Shown here: piece by piece, positions 43,396-51,652 of the stretch
Layout: every line of letters starts with the position of its first letter
How positions within the stretch are numbered: position 1 is the first letter of the stretch
Assembly (NCBI RefSeq): GCF_910585425.1
Contig: NZ_CAJUCP010000005.1
Location: forward strand, 1-64,000
Length of the DNA stretch: 64,000 nucleotides
From: an uncultured Acetatifactor sp.
GTDB taxonomy: Bacteria; Bacillota; Clostridia; Lachnospirales; Lachnospiraceae
Reading direction: 5' to 3'
Translations under genes and position numbers: made by a program
Notes under the pieces: model-generated
Seen by the model: only the letters and a program-made list of their open reading frames with translations
The model's database searches: none
Told to the model about the DNA's origin: nothing

Positions 43396-44805
43396 ATGAT
43401 TCGTTTTGGGACCGGCGGCTGGAGAGCCGTCATCGGAGATGGATTCACGAAACAGAACATTCAGATTCTGGCCAGGGCATTGTGCGGGAAAATGAAGGAT
43501 GAGGGGGTGGCGGAGCGGGGAATCGTCATGGGCTATGACAGGCGATTCCTGTCCAAGGAGGCCATGCAGTGGGCGGCCTGCGTGTTCGCGGCAAACGGCA
43601 TTCAGGCCAGCCTGATCAACAAGTCCTGCCCCACGCCCCTGGCCATGTACTATGTGGAGCGGCACGGCTTCCCCTACGGTATGATGATCACGGCCAGCCA
43701 CAATCCGGCCATCTACAACGGCATCAAAGTGTTCACGGCGGGGGGCCGGGACGCGGATGAGGTTCAGACCCGGGAAATCGAGGCGTACATCGACAGGGTG
43801 GAGCAGCCGGTGGAGGAGATGGAGTACGGCAGGGCGAAGGAACAGGGCCTGATCCGGGAAATCTATCCGCTGAACGAGTATCTGGACGACCTGATGAAGG
43901 CCGTGGACATGGACGCCATCCGCCACAGCAGCCTGCGGGTGGTGCTGGATCCCATGTACGGCGTGTCCGAGACCTCCCTGCGCACCCTGCTGCAGACGGC
44001 CCGCTGCGAGGTGGAGGTGATCCATGAAAGACATGACACCCTCTTCGGCGGAAAGCTGCCCGCCCCTTCCGCGGCCACCCTCCATATGCTCCAGACCTGC
44101 GTGACGGACGGGAATTACGACATCGGCATCGCCACGGACGGAGATGCGGACAGGCTGGGGATCATCGACGACACAGGACGCTTCCTGCACCCCAACCAGA
44201 TCCTGGCGTTGCTGTACCATTACCTGAAGAGATACAAGGGCTGGCAGGGCCCTGCGGTTCGCAATATCTGCACCACCCATGTGCTGGACAGAGTGGCGGA
44301 GAGCTTCGGGGAAAAATGCTATGAGGTTCCCGTGGGCTTCAAATATATCTCCGCCAAGATGAACGAGATGGACGCGGTCATAGGCGGCGAATCCTCCGGT
44401 GGCCTCACCGTCCGGGGACATATCAAGGGCAAGGACGGCATCTATGCCGCCATGCTGCTGGTGGAGATGATCGCGGCGTCCGGGCGGAAGCTGTCTCAGT
44501 TGGTGGCGGATCTGGAGGCGGAGTACGGCCGAATCGACATGGAGGAGAGGGACTACCGCTTCGACCAGGAGACCAAGGAGCGGATCTCCCACATCCTGCT
44601 GGAGGAGAAAAAGCTCCCCGAGCTTCCCTTTGCTGTGGAAAAGGTGAGCTATCTGGACGGCTCCAAGGTGTATTTCAAAAACGGCGGCTGGGTGATTGCC
44701 CGGTTCTCCGGGACGGAGCCGCTGCTGCGGATATTCTGCGAGATGCCGGATCCCAGGGACGCTGCGGATATCTGCAGGATTTATGAGAGGTTTCTGGGAG
44801 TCTGA
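43396..44805 (+). CDS. Phosphohexomutase (phosphoglucomutase/phosphomannomutase family)
   Basis: The 469-residue protein has GTGGWRAVIGDGF at the start, MMITASHNPAIYNGIKVF with the catalytic phosphoserine, ATDGDADRLGIID for Mg2+ binding, GGESSGGLTV as the sugar-binding loop and ARFSGTEPLLRI as the phosphate-binding loop. It interconverts hexose 1- and 6-phosphates, which could feed NDP-sugar synthesis for the polysaccharide locus. GAGGGGAGAGG precedes the ATG. It is a single gene. Confidence 0.93.
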   Translation: MIRFGTGGWRAVIGDGFTKQNIQILARALCGKMKDEGVAERGIVMGYDRRFLSKEAMQWAACVFAANGIQASLINKSCPTPLAMYYVERHGFPYGMMITASHNPAIYNGIKVFTAGGRDADEVQTREIEAYIDRVEQPVEEMEYGRAKEQGLIREIYPLNEYLDDLMKAVDMDAIRHSSLRVVLDPMYGVSETSLRTLLQTARCEVEVIHERHDTLFGGKLPAPSAATLHMLQTCVTDGNYDIGIATDGDADRLGIIDDTGRFLHPNQILALLYHYLKRYKGWQGPAVRNICTTHVLDRVAESFGEKCYEVPVGFKYISAKMNEMDAVIGGESSGGLTVRGHIKGKDGIYAAMLLVEMIAASGRKLSQLVADLEAEYGRIDMEERDYRFDQETKERISHILLEEKKLPELPFAVEKVSYLDGSKVYFKNGGWVIARFSGTEPLLRIFCEMPDPRDAADICRIYERFLGV

Positions 44806-44929
44806 GCGCGCAATTCCCAATCCCGCGAAGAAGCGCGGGGAGACGGTTCTTCTCACGGATTCTCTGTGCCGGTGAAGCGGCATGGGGGAAGCGTGAACGG
44901 AATGAAGAAGAAAGGTATGGTCATTCATT

Positions 44930-45964
44930 ATGGAAGAAATCATGGACTCCATGTCCAATGAAAAAATGCAGTTCGCGGTGCTGATAGACGCGGACAATAT
45001 CAGTTCCAAGTACGCGGTCACCATATTCGAGGAGCTGGAGAAATACGGCTCCACCAGCTACAGGCGCATCTACGGCAACTGGTCCAAAGGCAACGGCTGG
45101 TCGGAGGGCATGCTCCTGGAATATTCCATCATGCCGGTGCAGCAGTTCTCCTACACCACGGGAAAGAACGCCACCGACATGGCCATGGTGATAGACGCCA
45201 TGGACATCCTCTACAAAAACAAGGTACAGGGCTTCTGCCTGGTCACCAGCGACAGCGACTTCACCAGGCTGGCCATGCGCCTACGGGAGGAGAACATGTT
45301 CGTGCTGGGCATGGGGGAATCCAAGACCCCCCTGGCGCTGACCCGGGCCTGCAACAGATTCATCCACCTGAACCTGGTGGCGGAGCAGAACATCGAGGTG
45401 GCCCTTCCCGCCAGAGCGGGCGGCTCTTCCGAGGAGCGCGGCGCCTCGGGCGAAAAGGGCTCCAGGCCAGGGGGATACGGAAGCTATGGCGGTCAGGCGG
45501 ACGCTGCATCCGCCGAGGAACAGAATGTGACATCCCTGGCCGAGGTGCGCCAGGTTATCCTGGCCCTGATCAATGAGAACGGCGGTAGGCATGTGGACCT
45601 GGCTCAGCTGGGGAACCGCCTGAACGACAAGTTTTCGGATTTTGATGTACGAAATTACGGATATTCCAAGTTGAGCACCATGATAGACCAGGAGCTTCCC
45701 GATTTCCATGTGAAGAAGATCAGCAACCAGTATTATGTGGAGCGCCGCTCCAACCTGACGAAAGAAGAGCTGGAGCGGGAGATCTGCCACATGATCGAGA
45801 AGAACGGCGGCATGGTGGAGAACCTGGCCAGCCTCAACGACGAGCTGCACAAAAAGTACAGGCAGCTGGACTTCAAGCAGTTCGGCTACAGCCGAATCTC
45901 CAGCTTCCTGAGGAGCCTGAACTCCGTCACTGTCCATGAGAACGAGGTGTACCTGAAGCGGTGA
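44930..45964 (+). CDS. NYN domain protein with two OST-HTH/LOTUS domains
   Basis: The 344-residue protein opens with a NYN/PIN-like nuclease domain: FAVLIDADNISSKYA, KNATDMAMVIDAMDIL and CLVTSDSDFTRLAMRLRE carry the conserved acidic residues. Two LOTUS/OST-HTH repeats follow, about residues 195-255 (VRQVILALINENGG...YGYSKLSTMIDQ) and 275-340 (LEREICHMIEKNGG...FGYSRISSFLRS). A Gly/Ser linker separates the parts. In eukaryotes LOTUS domains bind RNA G-quadruplexes or helicases, and NYN proteins cut RNA. A bacterial role in RNA processing is likely but unproven. Confidence 0.9.
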   Translation: MEEIMDSMSNEKMQFAVLIDADNISSKYAVTIFEELEKYGSTSYRRIYGNWSKGNGWSEGMLLEYSIMPVQQFSYTTGKNATDMAMVIDAMDILYKNKVQGFCLVTSDSDFTRLAMRLREENMFVLGMGESKTPLALTRACNRFIHLNLVAEQNIEVALPARAGGSSEERGASGEKGSRPGGYGSYGGQADAASAEEQNVTSLAEVRQVILALINENGGRHVDLAQLGNRLNDKFSDFDVRNYGYSKLSTMIDQELPDFHVKKISNQYYVERRSNLTKEELEREICHMIEKNGGMVENLASLNDELHKKYRQLDFKQFGYSRISSFLRSLNSVTVHENEVYLKR

Positions 45965-46085
45965 CAGGCGCCGCGGCAATGGGGAGCTTTTTAGGCTTTT
46001 TGGGCTGGCTGAGTTATGCCATGGCAATAAGGCGCTAAGAAGCCATTTGAAGCTTTAAAGCAGGTGAAGGACGGTACAGAACGGA

Positions 46086-47417
46086 ATGGACATGAACATA
46101 TTCGACTATATGAGAAGCAACGATATGGAAACGGAGGCTCCCCTGGCCGCCAGGATGCGCCCCCGGACCCTGGATGAGGTAGCGGGGCAGGAGCACATCA
46201 TCGGCAGGGACAAGCTGCTCTACCGGGCCATCAAGGCGGACAAGATCAGCTCCGTCATCTTCTACGGCCCGCCGGGCACGGGCAAGACCACTCTGGCCAA
46301 GGTCATCGCCAGCACCACCAGCGCCGAGTTCACCCAGATCAACGCCACTGTGGCCGGAAAGAAGGACATGGAGGAAGTGGTGGCCAAGGCCAGGGAAATC
46401 CAGGGGATGTACGGCAAGCGCACCATCCTTTTCATCGATGAGATCCATCGCTTCAACAAGGCCCAGCAGGACTATCTGCTGCCCTTTGTGGAAGACGGCA
46501 CTGTCATATTGATAGGAGCCACCACGGAGAACCCTTACTTCGAGGTCAACGGGGCATTGCTGTCCCGATCCATCATCTTTGAGCTGAAGCCCATTCCCAT
46601 GGAGGCTGTCAGGGAGCTCCTGAAAAAGGCGGTCTATGATACGGATCGGGGCATGGGGGCTTACGGCGCGGTGATTGAGGAGGATGCCCTGGACTTTCTG
46701 GCGGACATCTCCGGCGGGGACGCCAGGCATGCCCTGAACGCCATCGAGCTTGGCATCATGAGCACCGGCCGCGGCCAGGACGGCAGGATCCACATCACCC
46801 TGGACGTGGCCCAGGAGTGCATCCAGAAGCGGGCGGCCCGGTACGACAAGTCCGGGGACAACCACTACGACACCATCTCAGCCTTCATCAAGAGCATGCG
46901 CGGCTCCGACCCGGACGCGGCGGTGTACTATCTGGCCAGGATGCTCTACGCAGGGGAGAGCGTGGCCTTCGTGGCCAGAAGGATCATGATATGCGCCGCC
47001 GAGGACGTGGGCAACGCGGATCCCCAGGCCCTGGTGGTGGCCACCAATGCCTCCCTGGCCGTGGAGCGGATCGGCATGCCGGAGGCCCAGATCATCCTGG
47101 CCCAGGCCGCGGCCTATGTGGCCAGCGCGCCCAAGAGCAATGCGGCCAGCGCGGGCATCTTCGCCGCCATGGAGGAGGTGGGGCGTACCGGGAACCTGCC
47201 CATCCCCACCCATCTCCAGGACGCCCATTACAAGGGAGCGGCCAAGCTGGGCCGGGGCACCGGATACAAATACGCCCACGACTATCCCAACAACTATGTA
47301 AAGCAGCAGTATCTCCCCTACGAACTGGACGGGAAGGAGTTCTATAAGCCTTCCGGTAACGGCTATGAAGCGAAGATTCGGGAGCATATGCGGAGAATCA
47401 AAGAAGGGGCGGAGTAA
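46086..47417 (+). CDS. rarA: Replication-associated recombination protein A (MgsA/RarA)
   Basis: The 443-residue AAA+ ATPase starts with LAARMRPRTLDEVAGQEH, has YGPPGTGKTTLAKV (Walker A), LFIDEIHRFNKAQQD (Walker B) and GATTENPYFEVN (sensor 1). The MgsA C-terminal domain ends with GRGTGYKYAHDYPNNYVKQQYLP. It acts at stalled replication forks. An in-frame ATG six bases on gives an almost identical protein. Confidence 0.94.
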   Translation: MDMNIFDYMRSNDMETEAPLAARMRPRTLDEVAGQEHIIGRDKLLYRAIKADKISSVIFYGPPGTGKTTLAKVIASTTSAEFTQINATVAGKKDMEEVVAKAREIQGMYGKRTILFIDEIHRFNKAQQDYLLPFVEDGTVILIGATTENPYFEVNGALLSRSIIFELKPIPMEAVRELLKKAVYDTDRGMGAYGAVIEEDALDFLADISGGDARHALNAIELGIMSTGRGQDGRIHITLDVAQECIQKRAARYDKSGDNHYDTISAFIKSMRGSDPDAAVYYLARMLYAGESVAFVARRIMICAAEDVGNADPQALVVATNASLAVERIGMPEAQIILAQAAAYVASAPKSNAASAGIFAAMEEVGRTGNLPIPTHLQDAHYKGAAKLGRGTGYKYAHDYPNNYVKQQYLPYELDGKEFYKPSGNGYEAKIREHMRRIKEGAE

Positions 47418-47442
47418 GTACAGACGGTTTCTGAATGAAAGA

Positions 47443-47478
47443 AGGGGTGTCGGGGACAGCATTTCCCGACACCCCTTG
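47443..47478. terminator. 13-bp perfect hairpin between convergent genes
   Basis: AAGGGGTGTCGGG (47443-47455) pairs with CCCGACACCCCTT (47466-47478) around a 10-base loop. It lies between rarA and the convergent small gene and can serve both as a terminator, though the T-run on either side is short. Confidence 0.75.
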
Positions 47479-47492
47479 TCGGCATTACCTTA

Positions 47493-47684
47493 TCATTGCA
47501 TTTGCTGACTGGATGATTGGCACAGCGGCGGTTGCTGGTACAGCTTCCGCTCTATGAATTTCCGTTCAATAGCAAGCTGTTTTTTGATAGCTTCGATATC
47601 ATTGTTTTCCGCTATCATCTCCAAGCGTTCTATTAAGTCCAACCTTTCGAATAGATTTACATTAAGCTCTTTTTCACCTGGCAT
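47493..47684 (-). CDS. Small hypothetical protein (63 aa)
   Basis: The ATG at 47684 (MPGEKELNVNLFERLDLIERLEM) follows a strong AGGAGG. The sequence is mostly helical and charged, with a Gln/Ser-rich tail. It is of the size of Spo0E-type aspartyl phosphatases but lacks their SQ-x-L-D motif, so that call is not made. It may be a small helical regulator. It is transcribed away from the DUF4364 gene end and probably independently. Confidence 0.6.
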   Translation of the reverse strand: MPGEKELNVNLFERLDLIERLEMIAENNDIEAIKKQLAIERKFIERKLYQQPPLCQSSSQQMQ

Positions 47685-47771
47685 ATGACCACCTCCTATA
47701 GAGAACATCGCGGATTATCGGATACATTCAGTATAGCATGATCCAGAGTCGATGTCCATGCCGATTCCGCC

Positions 47772-48290
47772 TTAAAAAAGCTCCCCCACCAGATACCGGT
47801 AGATTCCCTCGTTCTTCTCCTGCCATTTATTGCAGATCGTCTCCGCGATCTCCTCCGTGGGCACGGATATCCTGATGTCCACCAGACTGATGTCCCTGTC
47901 CTTCGCCACCAGATGGGCCTCGTATCCCCCGGCCTTGGCGCTGTAGTAATAATCCCCCAGCACGGAGACCTCATTGCGCAGCACATACTCGTTTTCCCGG
48001 AAATAGTCGTTGATGTCCTGCTTGATGCCGTAGTTGATCAGGTTCTGGAAGAAGCCCAGGGTCTGCCGTCCCTCCGCCGTGATGGACAGATGGGTGCGGT
48101 TGCGGATGGTCTCCTGGGAGACCATATGCGCCTCCGTGAGCTCGTTTATGACCTGCTGGAGGGTGAGATAGTTCGTATACTCCTTCTCCAGTATATAGTC
48201 GCTGACCTGGGCGTTGGTCATGGGGAAATTGACCCGGTCCAGCATGTAGAGCACGATTAATTTGTAGAGGGTCAGGGGATCTTGCAGCAT
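47772..48290 (-). CDS. DUF4364 family protein
   Basis: The 172-residue product starts LQDPLTLYKLIVLYMLDRVNFPM and continues ILEKEYTNYLTLQQVINELTEAHMVSQE, a winged-helix-like N-terminal half conserved in DUF4364 proteins of Clostridia. The C-terminal half (VLGDYYYSAKAGGYEAHLVAKDRD) is a beta-rich domain. The long upstream extension of the frame to 48407 is rejected because it is Pro/Gly-rich and has no ribosome binding site. It is probably a transcription-related DNA-binding protein; the exact role is unknown. It lies downstream of the malic enzyme gene on the same strand. Confidence 0.88.
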   Translation of the reverse strand: MLQDPLTLYKLIVLYMLDRVNFPMTNAQVSDYILEKEYTNYLTLQQVINELTEAHMVSQETIRNRTHLSITAEGRQTLGFFQNLINYGIKQDINDYFRENEYVLRNEVSVLGDYYYSAKAGGYEAHLVAKDRDISLVDIRISVPTEEIAETICNKWQEKNEGIYRYLVGELF

Positions 48291-48416
48291 CTCTCCGCAT
48301 CCTTTCCTTGAGACTTGTGGCGGCATTCCTTCCGTCGGGTTCCCTCGCGGCATCGGCCCCGGCCGTCCTCCGCAGGGCCGATGTCCGCCGGGACTTTGCC
48401 CGGGCATGGCGGCATA

Positions 48417-49571
48417 TCAGCGGATATGGGACTTCACAGCCTCTGCCACCAGCTCTGCCACCTTGGGATTGAAGGCCTCGGGCATGATGTTGTCCTCGGA
48501 CAGCTCATCCTCGGGAACCAGTCCGGCGATTGCCTTTGCCGCGGCCAGCTTCATCTCCTCCGTGATCTGTGTTGCCCGGCCCTCCAGCGCACCCTTGAAG
48601 ATGCCGGGGAATGCCACCACATTGTTCACCTGATTGGGGAAATCGCTGCGGCCCGTGCCCACCACCCGGGCTCCTGCGGCCCTGGCCACGTCAGGCATGA
48701 TCTCCGGCACAGGGTTGGCCATGGCGAAGAGGATGGCGTCATGGTTCATGGCGCGCACCATTTCCGCCGTGACGATGTCGGGGGCGGATACCCCTACGAA
48801 GATATCGGCTCCCCTCAGGGCGTCGGCCAGCGTCCCGGTCTCCCCGGCCGGATTGGTGACCTCCGTCATTTTCTGCTGCATCCAGTTCAGGCCCTCCGTG
48901 GTCCTGGAGAGGATGCCCGCTTTATCGCACATCAGTATGTTGGGGAAGCCGTAGGTCAGGAGCAGCTTCGTGATGGCCACGCCTGCGCTGCCCGCGCCGT
49001 TCACCACCACGCGGCAGTCCTCCTTCCTTTTCCCGACTACCTTCAGGGCGTTGATGATACCGGCCAGCACCACGATGGCAGTGCCGTGCTGGTCGTCGTG
49101 GAAGACGGGGATGTCCAGGGTGGCCTTCAGCCGTTCCTCGATTTCAAAACATCTGGGGGCGCTGATGTCCTCCAGGTTGATGCCGCCGAAGGCGGGGGCC
49201 AGCCATGTGACCGCCTTGATGATTTCCTCGGTGTCCTGGGTGTCCAGGCAGATGGGAACCGCGTTGACCCCGCCGAACTCCTTGAAGAGGACGGCCTTCC
49301 CCTCCATGACGGGCATGGCGGCGTGGGGGCCTATGTTGCCCAGACCCAGGACGGCGCTGCCGTCGGAGACCACGGCCACCGTGTTGGCTTTCATGGTATA
49401 TCTGTAGGCGCTGTCCTTGTCCTGCGCGATGGCCTTGCAGGGCTCCGCCACGCCCGGCGTGTATGCGATGGAGAGATCCTCCCTGGATTTCACGGGAGAC
49501 TTGGAATGGATCTCCAGCTTGCCGTTCCACTGTTCATGCATCTGAAGCGCTTTTTCATTGATTGTCATCAT
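48417..49571 (-). CDS. NAD(P)-dependent malic enzyme (short form)
   Basis: The 384-residue protein has SIAYTPGVAEPCKAI and DGSAVLGLGNIGPHAAMPVMEGKAVLFKEF, the malate/metal-binding core. VNGAGSAGVAITKLLL is the Rossmann nucleotide site, followed by FAMANPVPEI. It converts malate to pyruvate and CO2. The length fits the short bacterial form without a phosphotransacetylase domain. AGAGGTAGG precedes the ATG pair at 49571/49568. Confidence 0.95.
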   Translation of the reverse strand: MMTINEKALQMHEQWNGKLEIHSKSPVKSREDLSIAYTPGVAEPCKAIAQDKDSAYRYTMKANTVAVVSDGSAVLGLGNIGPHAAMPVMEGKAVLFKEFGGVNAVPICLDTQDTEEIIKAVTWLAPAFGGINLEDISAPRCFEIEERLKATLDIPVFHDDQHGTAIVVLAGIINALKVVGKRKEDCRVVVNGAGSAGVAITKLLLTYGFPNILMCDKAGILSRTTEGLNWMQQKMTEVTNPAGETGTLADALRGADIFVGVSAPDIVTAEMVRAMNHDAILFAMANPVPEIMPDVARAAGARVVGTGRSDFPNQVNNVVAFPGIFKGALEGRATQITEEMKLAAAKAIAGLVPEDELSEDNIMPEAFNPKVAELVAEAVKSHIR

Positions 49572-49871
49572 CCTACCTCTTTTCCTGCTTCCCCTCCAGG
49601 CGGACAGCCTATGGGGACACTATCTGTATCATATAATAGTTCGAAGCTTTTCGCAAGTTTTTTATGAATTAAGACAATAATGTCATAAATATAATTTAGG
49701 GGTTCCTATTTTTGGAAAAGTGTATTATAATAAAGGCACGAGACATGGGTTCGACCATGCATATCAAGGCTGCACATCAATGTCTAATCAGCTGTGCCCC
49801 CCTTTTTCATGACAATAGAATGCATAAGGTGTTTTCTGTTGTTCTGCGAGAATTAAGATCAGGAGGAATCT
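49572..49871 (+). promoter_or_regulatory. Divergent intergenic region with rho promoter and leader
   Basis: A TATAAT at 49726-49731 has a weak -35 TTCCTA 17 bases upstream (49703-49708), facing rho. It would give a leader of about 135 bases containing CAGCTGTGCCCCCCTTTTT, a C/T-rich stretch of the kind used in Rho autoregulation. The left part of the gap should hold the promoter for the malic enzyme gene, which is not clearly recognised. Confidence 0.5.
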
Positions 49872-51569
49872 ATGAAAGAAAAGTATGAATCACTGGCACT
49901 TGTACAGTTAAGAGAGCTTGCTAAAGTACGCGGACTCAAAGGTACATCTTCCATGAAAAAAGCCGAGCTGGTGGAAGCCATGCTGGCTGAGGACGAGAGG
50001 GTAAAGAAGCAGGAGACGGAAAATACTCCTGTCCAGGAGACAGCCCAGGAGAATGGCGAGAGCGCTCCGGAGCCTGCGCGCAAGCGTAACATCGCGACGA
50101 ACAAGCGCCCGGCTTCATCTCCGCAGCGGAAGGATCGAGGGCAGAAAATGGGAAGGGATGAGGGCAGCCATAAGGCAGATTCCGCGGCATCGGCGGACAA
50201 GGCGAAGAAAGCGGACGAGCCCGGGGCGCCTCAGGCGCAGACGGCCCGGACAGCCCCCGGGCAGACGGCACCAGCGCCTCAGCCTGCGGCGTCCCAGACA
50301 TCCGCCGCACCGTCCCAGGCTCCGGCGCCTCAGGCGGCAGGGCAGAGCGCCCCGGCGGCTCCCGGCACCCAGCCGGCGGCCCCTCAGCGGACCTCCCGCT
50401 CCACGGAGGTCTATGACGAGAAGACGTATCCCAAGGAGCTGGACAGCGGCGAGGAGGCCGGCGGCATCCTGGAGGTCATGCCGGACGGCTATGGCTTCAT
50501 CCGCTGCGAGAACTACCTGCCGGGGGAGAACGATGTCTATGTGGCGCCCAGCCAGATAAGGCGCTTCGGCTTAAAGACCGGGGACATCCTGCGGGGCAAC
50601 AAGCGGATCAAGACCCAGCAGGAGAAGTTCAACGCGCTGCTGTTCATCCGCACCATCAACGGCTACACCATCGAGGAAGCGTCCAAGCGCAGGGCTTTCG
50701 AGGATATGACGCCCATCTTCCCCGATGAGCGCATCAAGCTGGAGACGCCGGGCAGCAGCGTGGCCATGAGGGTGATGGATCTGGTCAGCCCCATCGGCAA
50801 GGGGCAGCGCGGCATGATCGTATCCCCGCCCAAGGCAGGGAAGACCACTCTGCTGAAGGAGGTGGCGAAGTCCATCCTGCGCACGACGCCGGATGTGCAC
50901 ATGCTGATATTGTTGATAGACGAGCGTCCCGAGGAAGTGACGGACGTGAAGGAAGCCATCATCGGCACCAATGTGGAGGTCATCTATTCCACCTTCGATG
51001 AGCTTCCGGAGCACCACAAGAGGGTGTCCGAGATGGTCATCGAGCGGGCGAAGCGCCTGGTGGAGCATAAGAAGGACGTGGTCATCCTGCTGGACAGCAT
51101 CACCCGTCTGGCGAGAGCCTACAACCTGGTAGTGCCCCCCAGCGGGCGCACTCTTTCCGGCGGCCTGGATCCCGCTGCGCTCCATATGCCCAAGCGGTTC
51201 TTCGGCGCGGCCAGGAACATGCGCGGAGGCGGCAGCCTGACCATCCTGGCCACGGCCTTGGTGGACACCGGCAGCAAGATGGACGATGTGATATACGAGG
51301 AATTCAAGAGTACGGGCAACATGGAGATGATCCTGGACAGGAAGCTGTCGGAGAAGCGCATCTTCCCGGCCATCGACCTGGCCAAGTCCGGCACCAGGAG
51401 AGAGGACCTGCTCCTGACCAGCGAGGAGCTGGACGCCATCAATATCATGCGCCGGGCCCTGAACGGACTGAAGTCCGACGAGGCCACGGACCGCATCCTG
51501 GACATGTTCGCCAGGACCAGGAACAATAACGAATTCGTCCAGATGGTAAAAAGGAATAAATTTATTTGA
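49872..51569 (+). CDS. rho: Transcription termination factor Rho with low-complexity insertion
   Basis: The 565-residue protein opens with the Rho N-terminal helical domain (LVQLRELAKVRGLKG...). An Ala/Pro/Gln-rich disordered segment at about residues 95-180 follows. Next come the RNA-binding OB fold (GILEVMPDGYGFIRCENYLPG), the ATPase P-loop VSPPKAGKTTLLKEV, LLIDERPEEVTD and DSITRLARAYN. It is a hexameric RNA helicase that ends transcription. The insertion makes it about 140 residues longer than E. coli Rho. AGGAGG lies before the ATG. Confidence 0.97.
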   Translation: MKEKYESLALVQLRELAKVRGLKGTSSMKKAELVEAMLAEDERVKKQETENTPVQETAQENGESAPEPARKRNIATNKRPASSPQRKDRGQKMGRDEGSHKADSAASADKAKKADEPGAPQAQTARTAPGQTAPAPQPAASQTSAAPSQAPAPQAAGQSAPAAPGTQPAAPQRTSRSTEVYDEKTYPKELDSGEEAGGILEVMPDGYGFIRCENYLPGENDVYVAPSQIRRFGLKTGDILRGNKRIKTQQEKFNALLFIRTINGYTIEEASKRRAFEDMTPIFPDERIKLETPGSSVAMRVMDLVSPIGKGQRGMIVSPPKAGKTTLLKEVAKSILRTTPDVHMLILLIDERPEEVTDVKEAIIGTNVEVIYSTFDELPEHHKRVSEMVIERAKRLVEHKKDVVILLDSITRLARAYNLVVPPSGRTLSGGLDPAALHMPKRFFGAARNMRGGGSLTILATALVDTGSKMDDVIYEEFKSTGNMEMILDRKLSEKRIFPAIDLAKSGTRREDLLLTSEELDAINIMRRALNGLKSDEATDRILDMFARTRNNNEFVQMVKRNKFI

Positions 51570-51571
51570 AC

Positions 51572-51599
51572 TTGCAAAAAAGAGCCGGTATGATATAAT
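51572..51599 (+). promoter_or_regulatory. Promoter for the L-fucose isomerase gene
   Basis: TTGCAA (51572-51577), 16 bases and TATAAT (51594-51599) form a good promoter that begins directly after the rho stop codon. No intrinsic terminator separates rho from it, so rho read-through is also possible. Confidence 0.65.
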
Positions 51600-51652
51600 G
51601 AAGTCACTTGATTTTTATCATATTTTTATCACATTTCACAGGAGGACATACA

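Noticed and set aside
47493..47684. Spo0E-like aspartyl phosphatase
   Set aside because: The size and helical character fit, but the required SQ-x-L-D motif is absent.
48315..49667. Long plus-strand open frame opposite malic enzyme
   Set aside because: The minus strand encodes a complete malic enzyme with conserved motifs; the plus-strand frame has no family resemblance.
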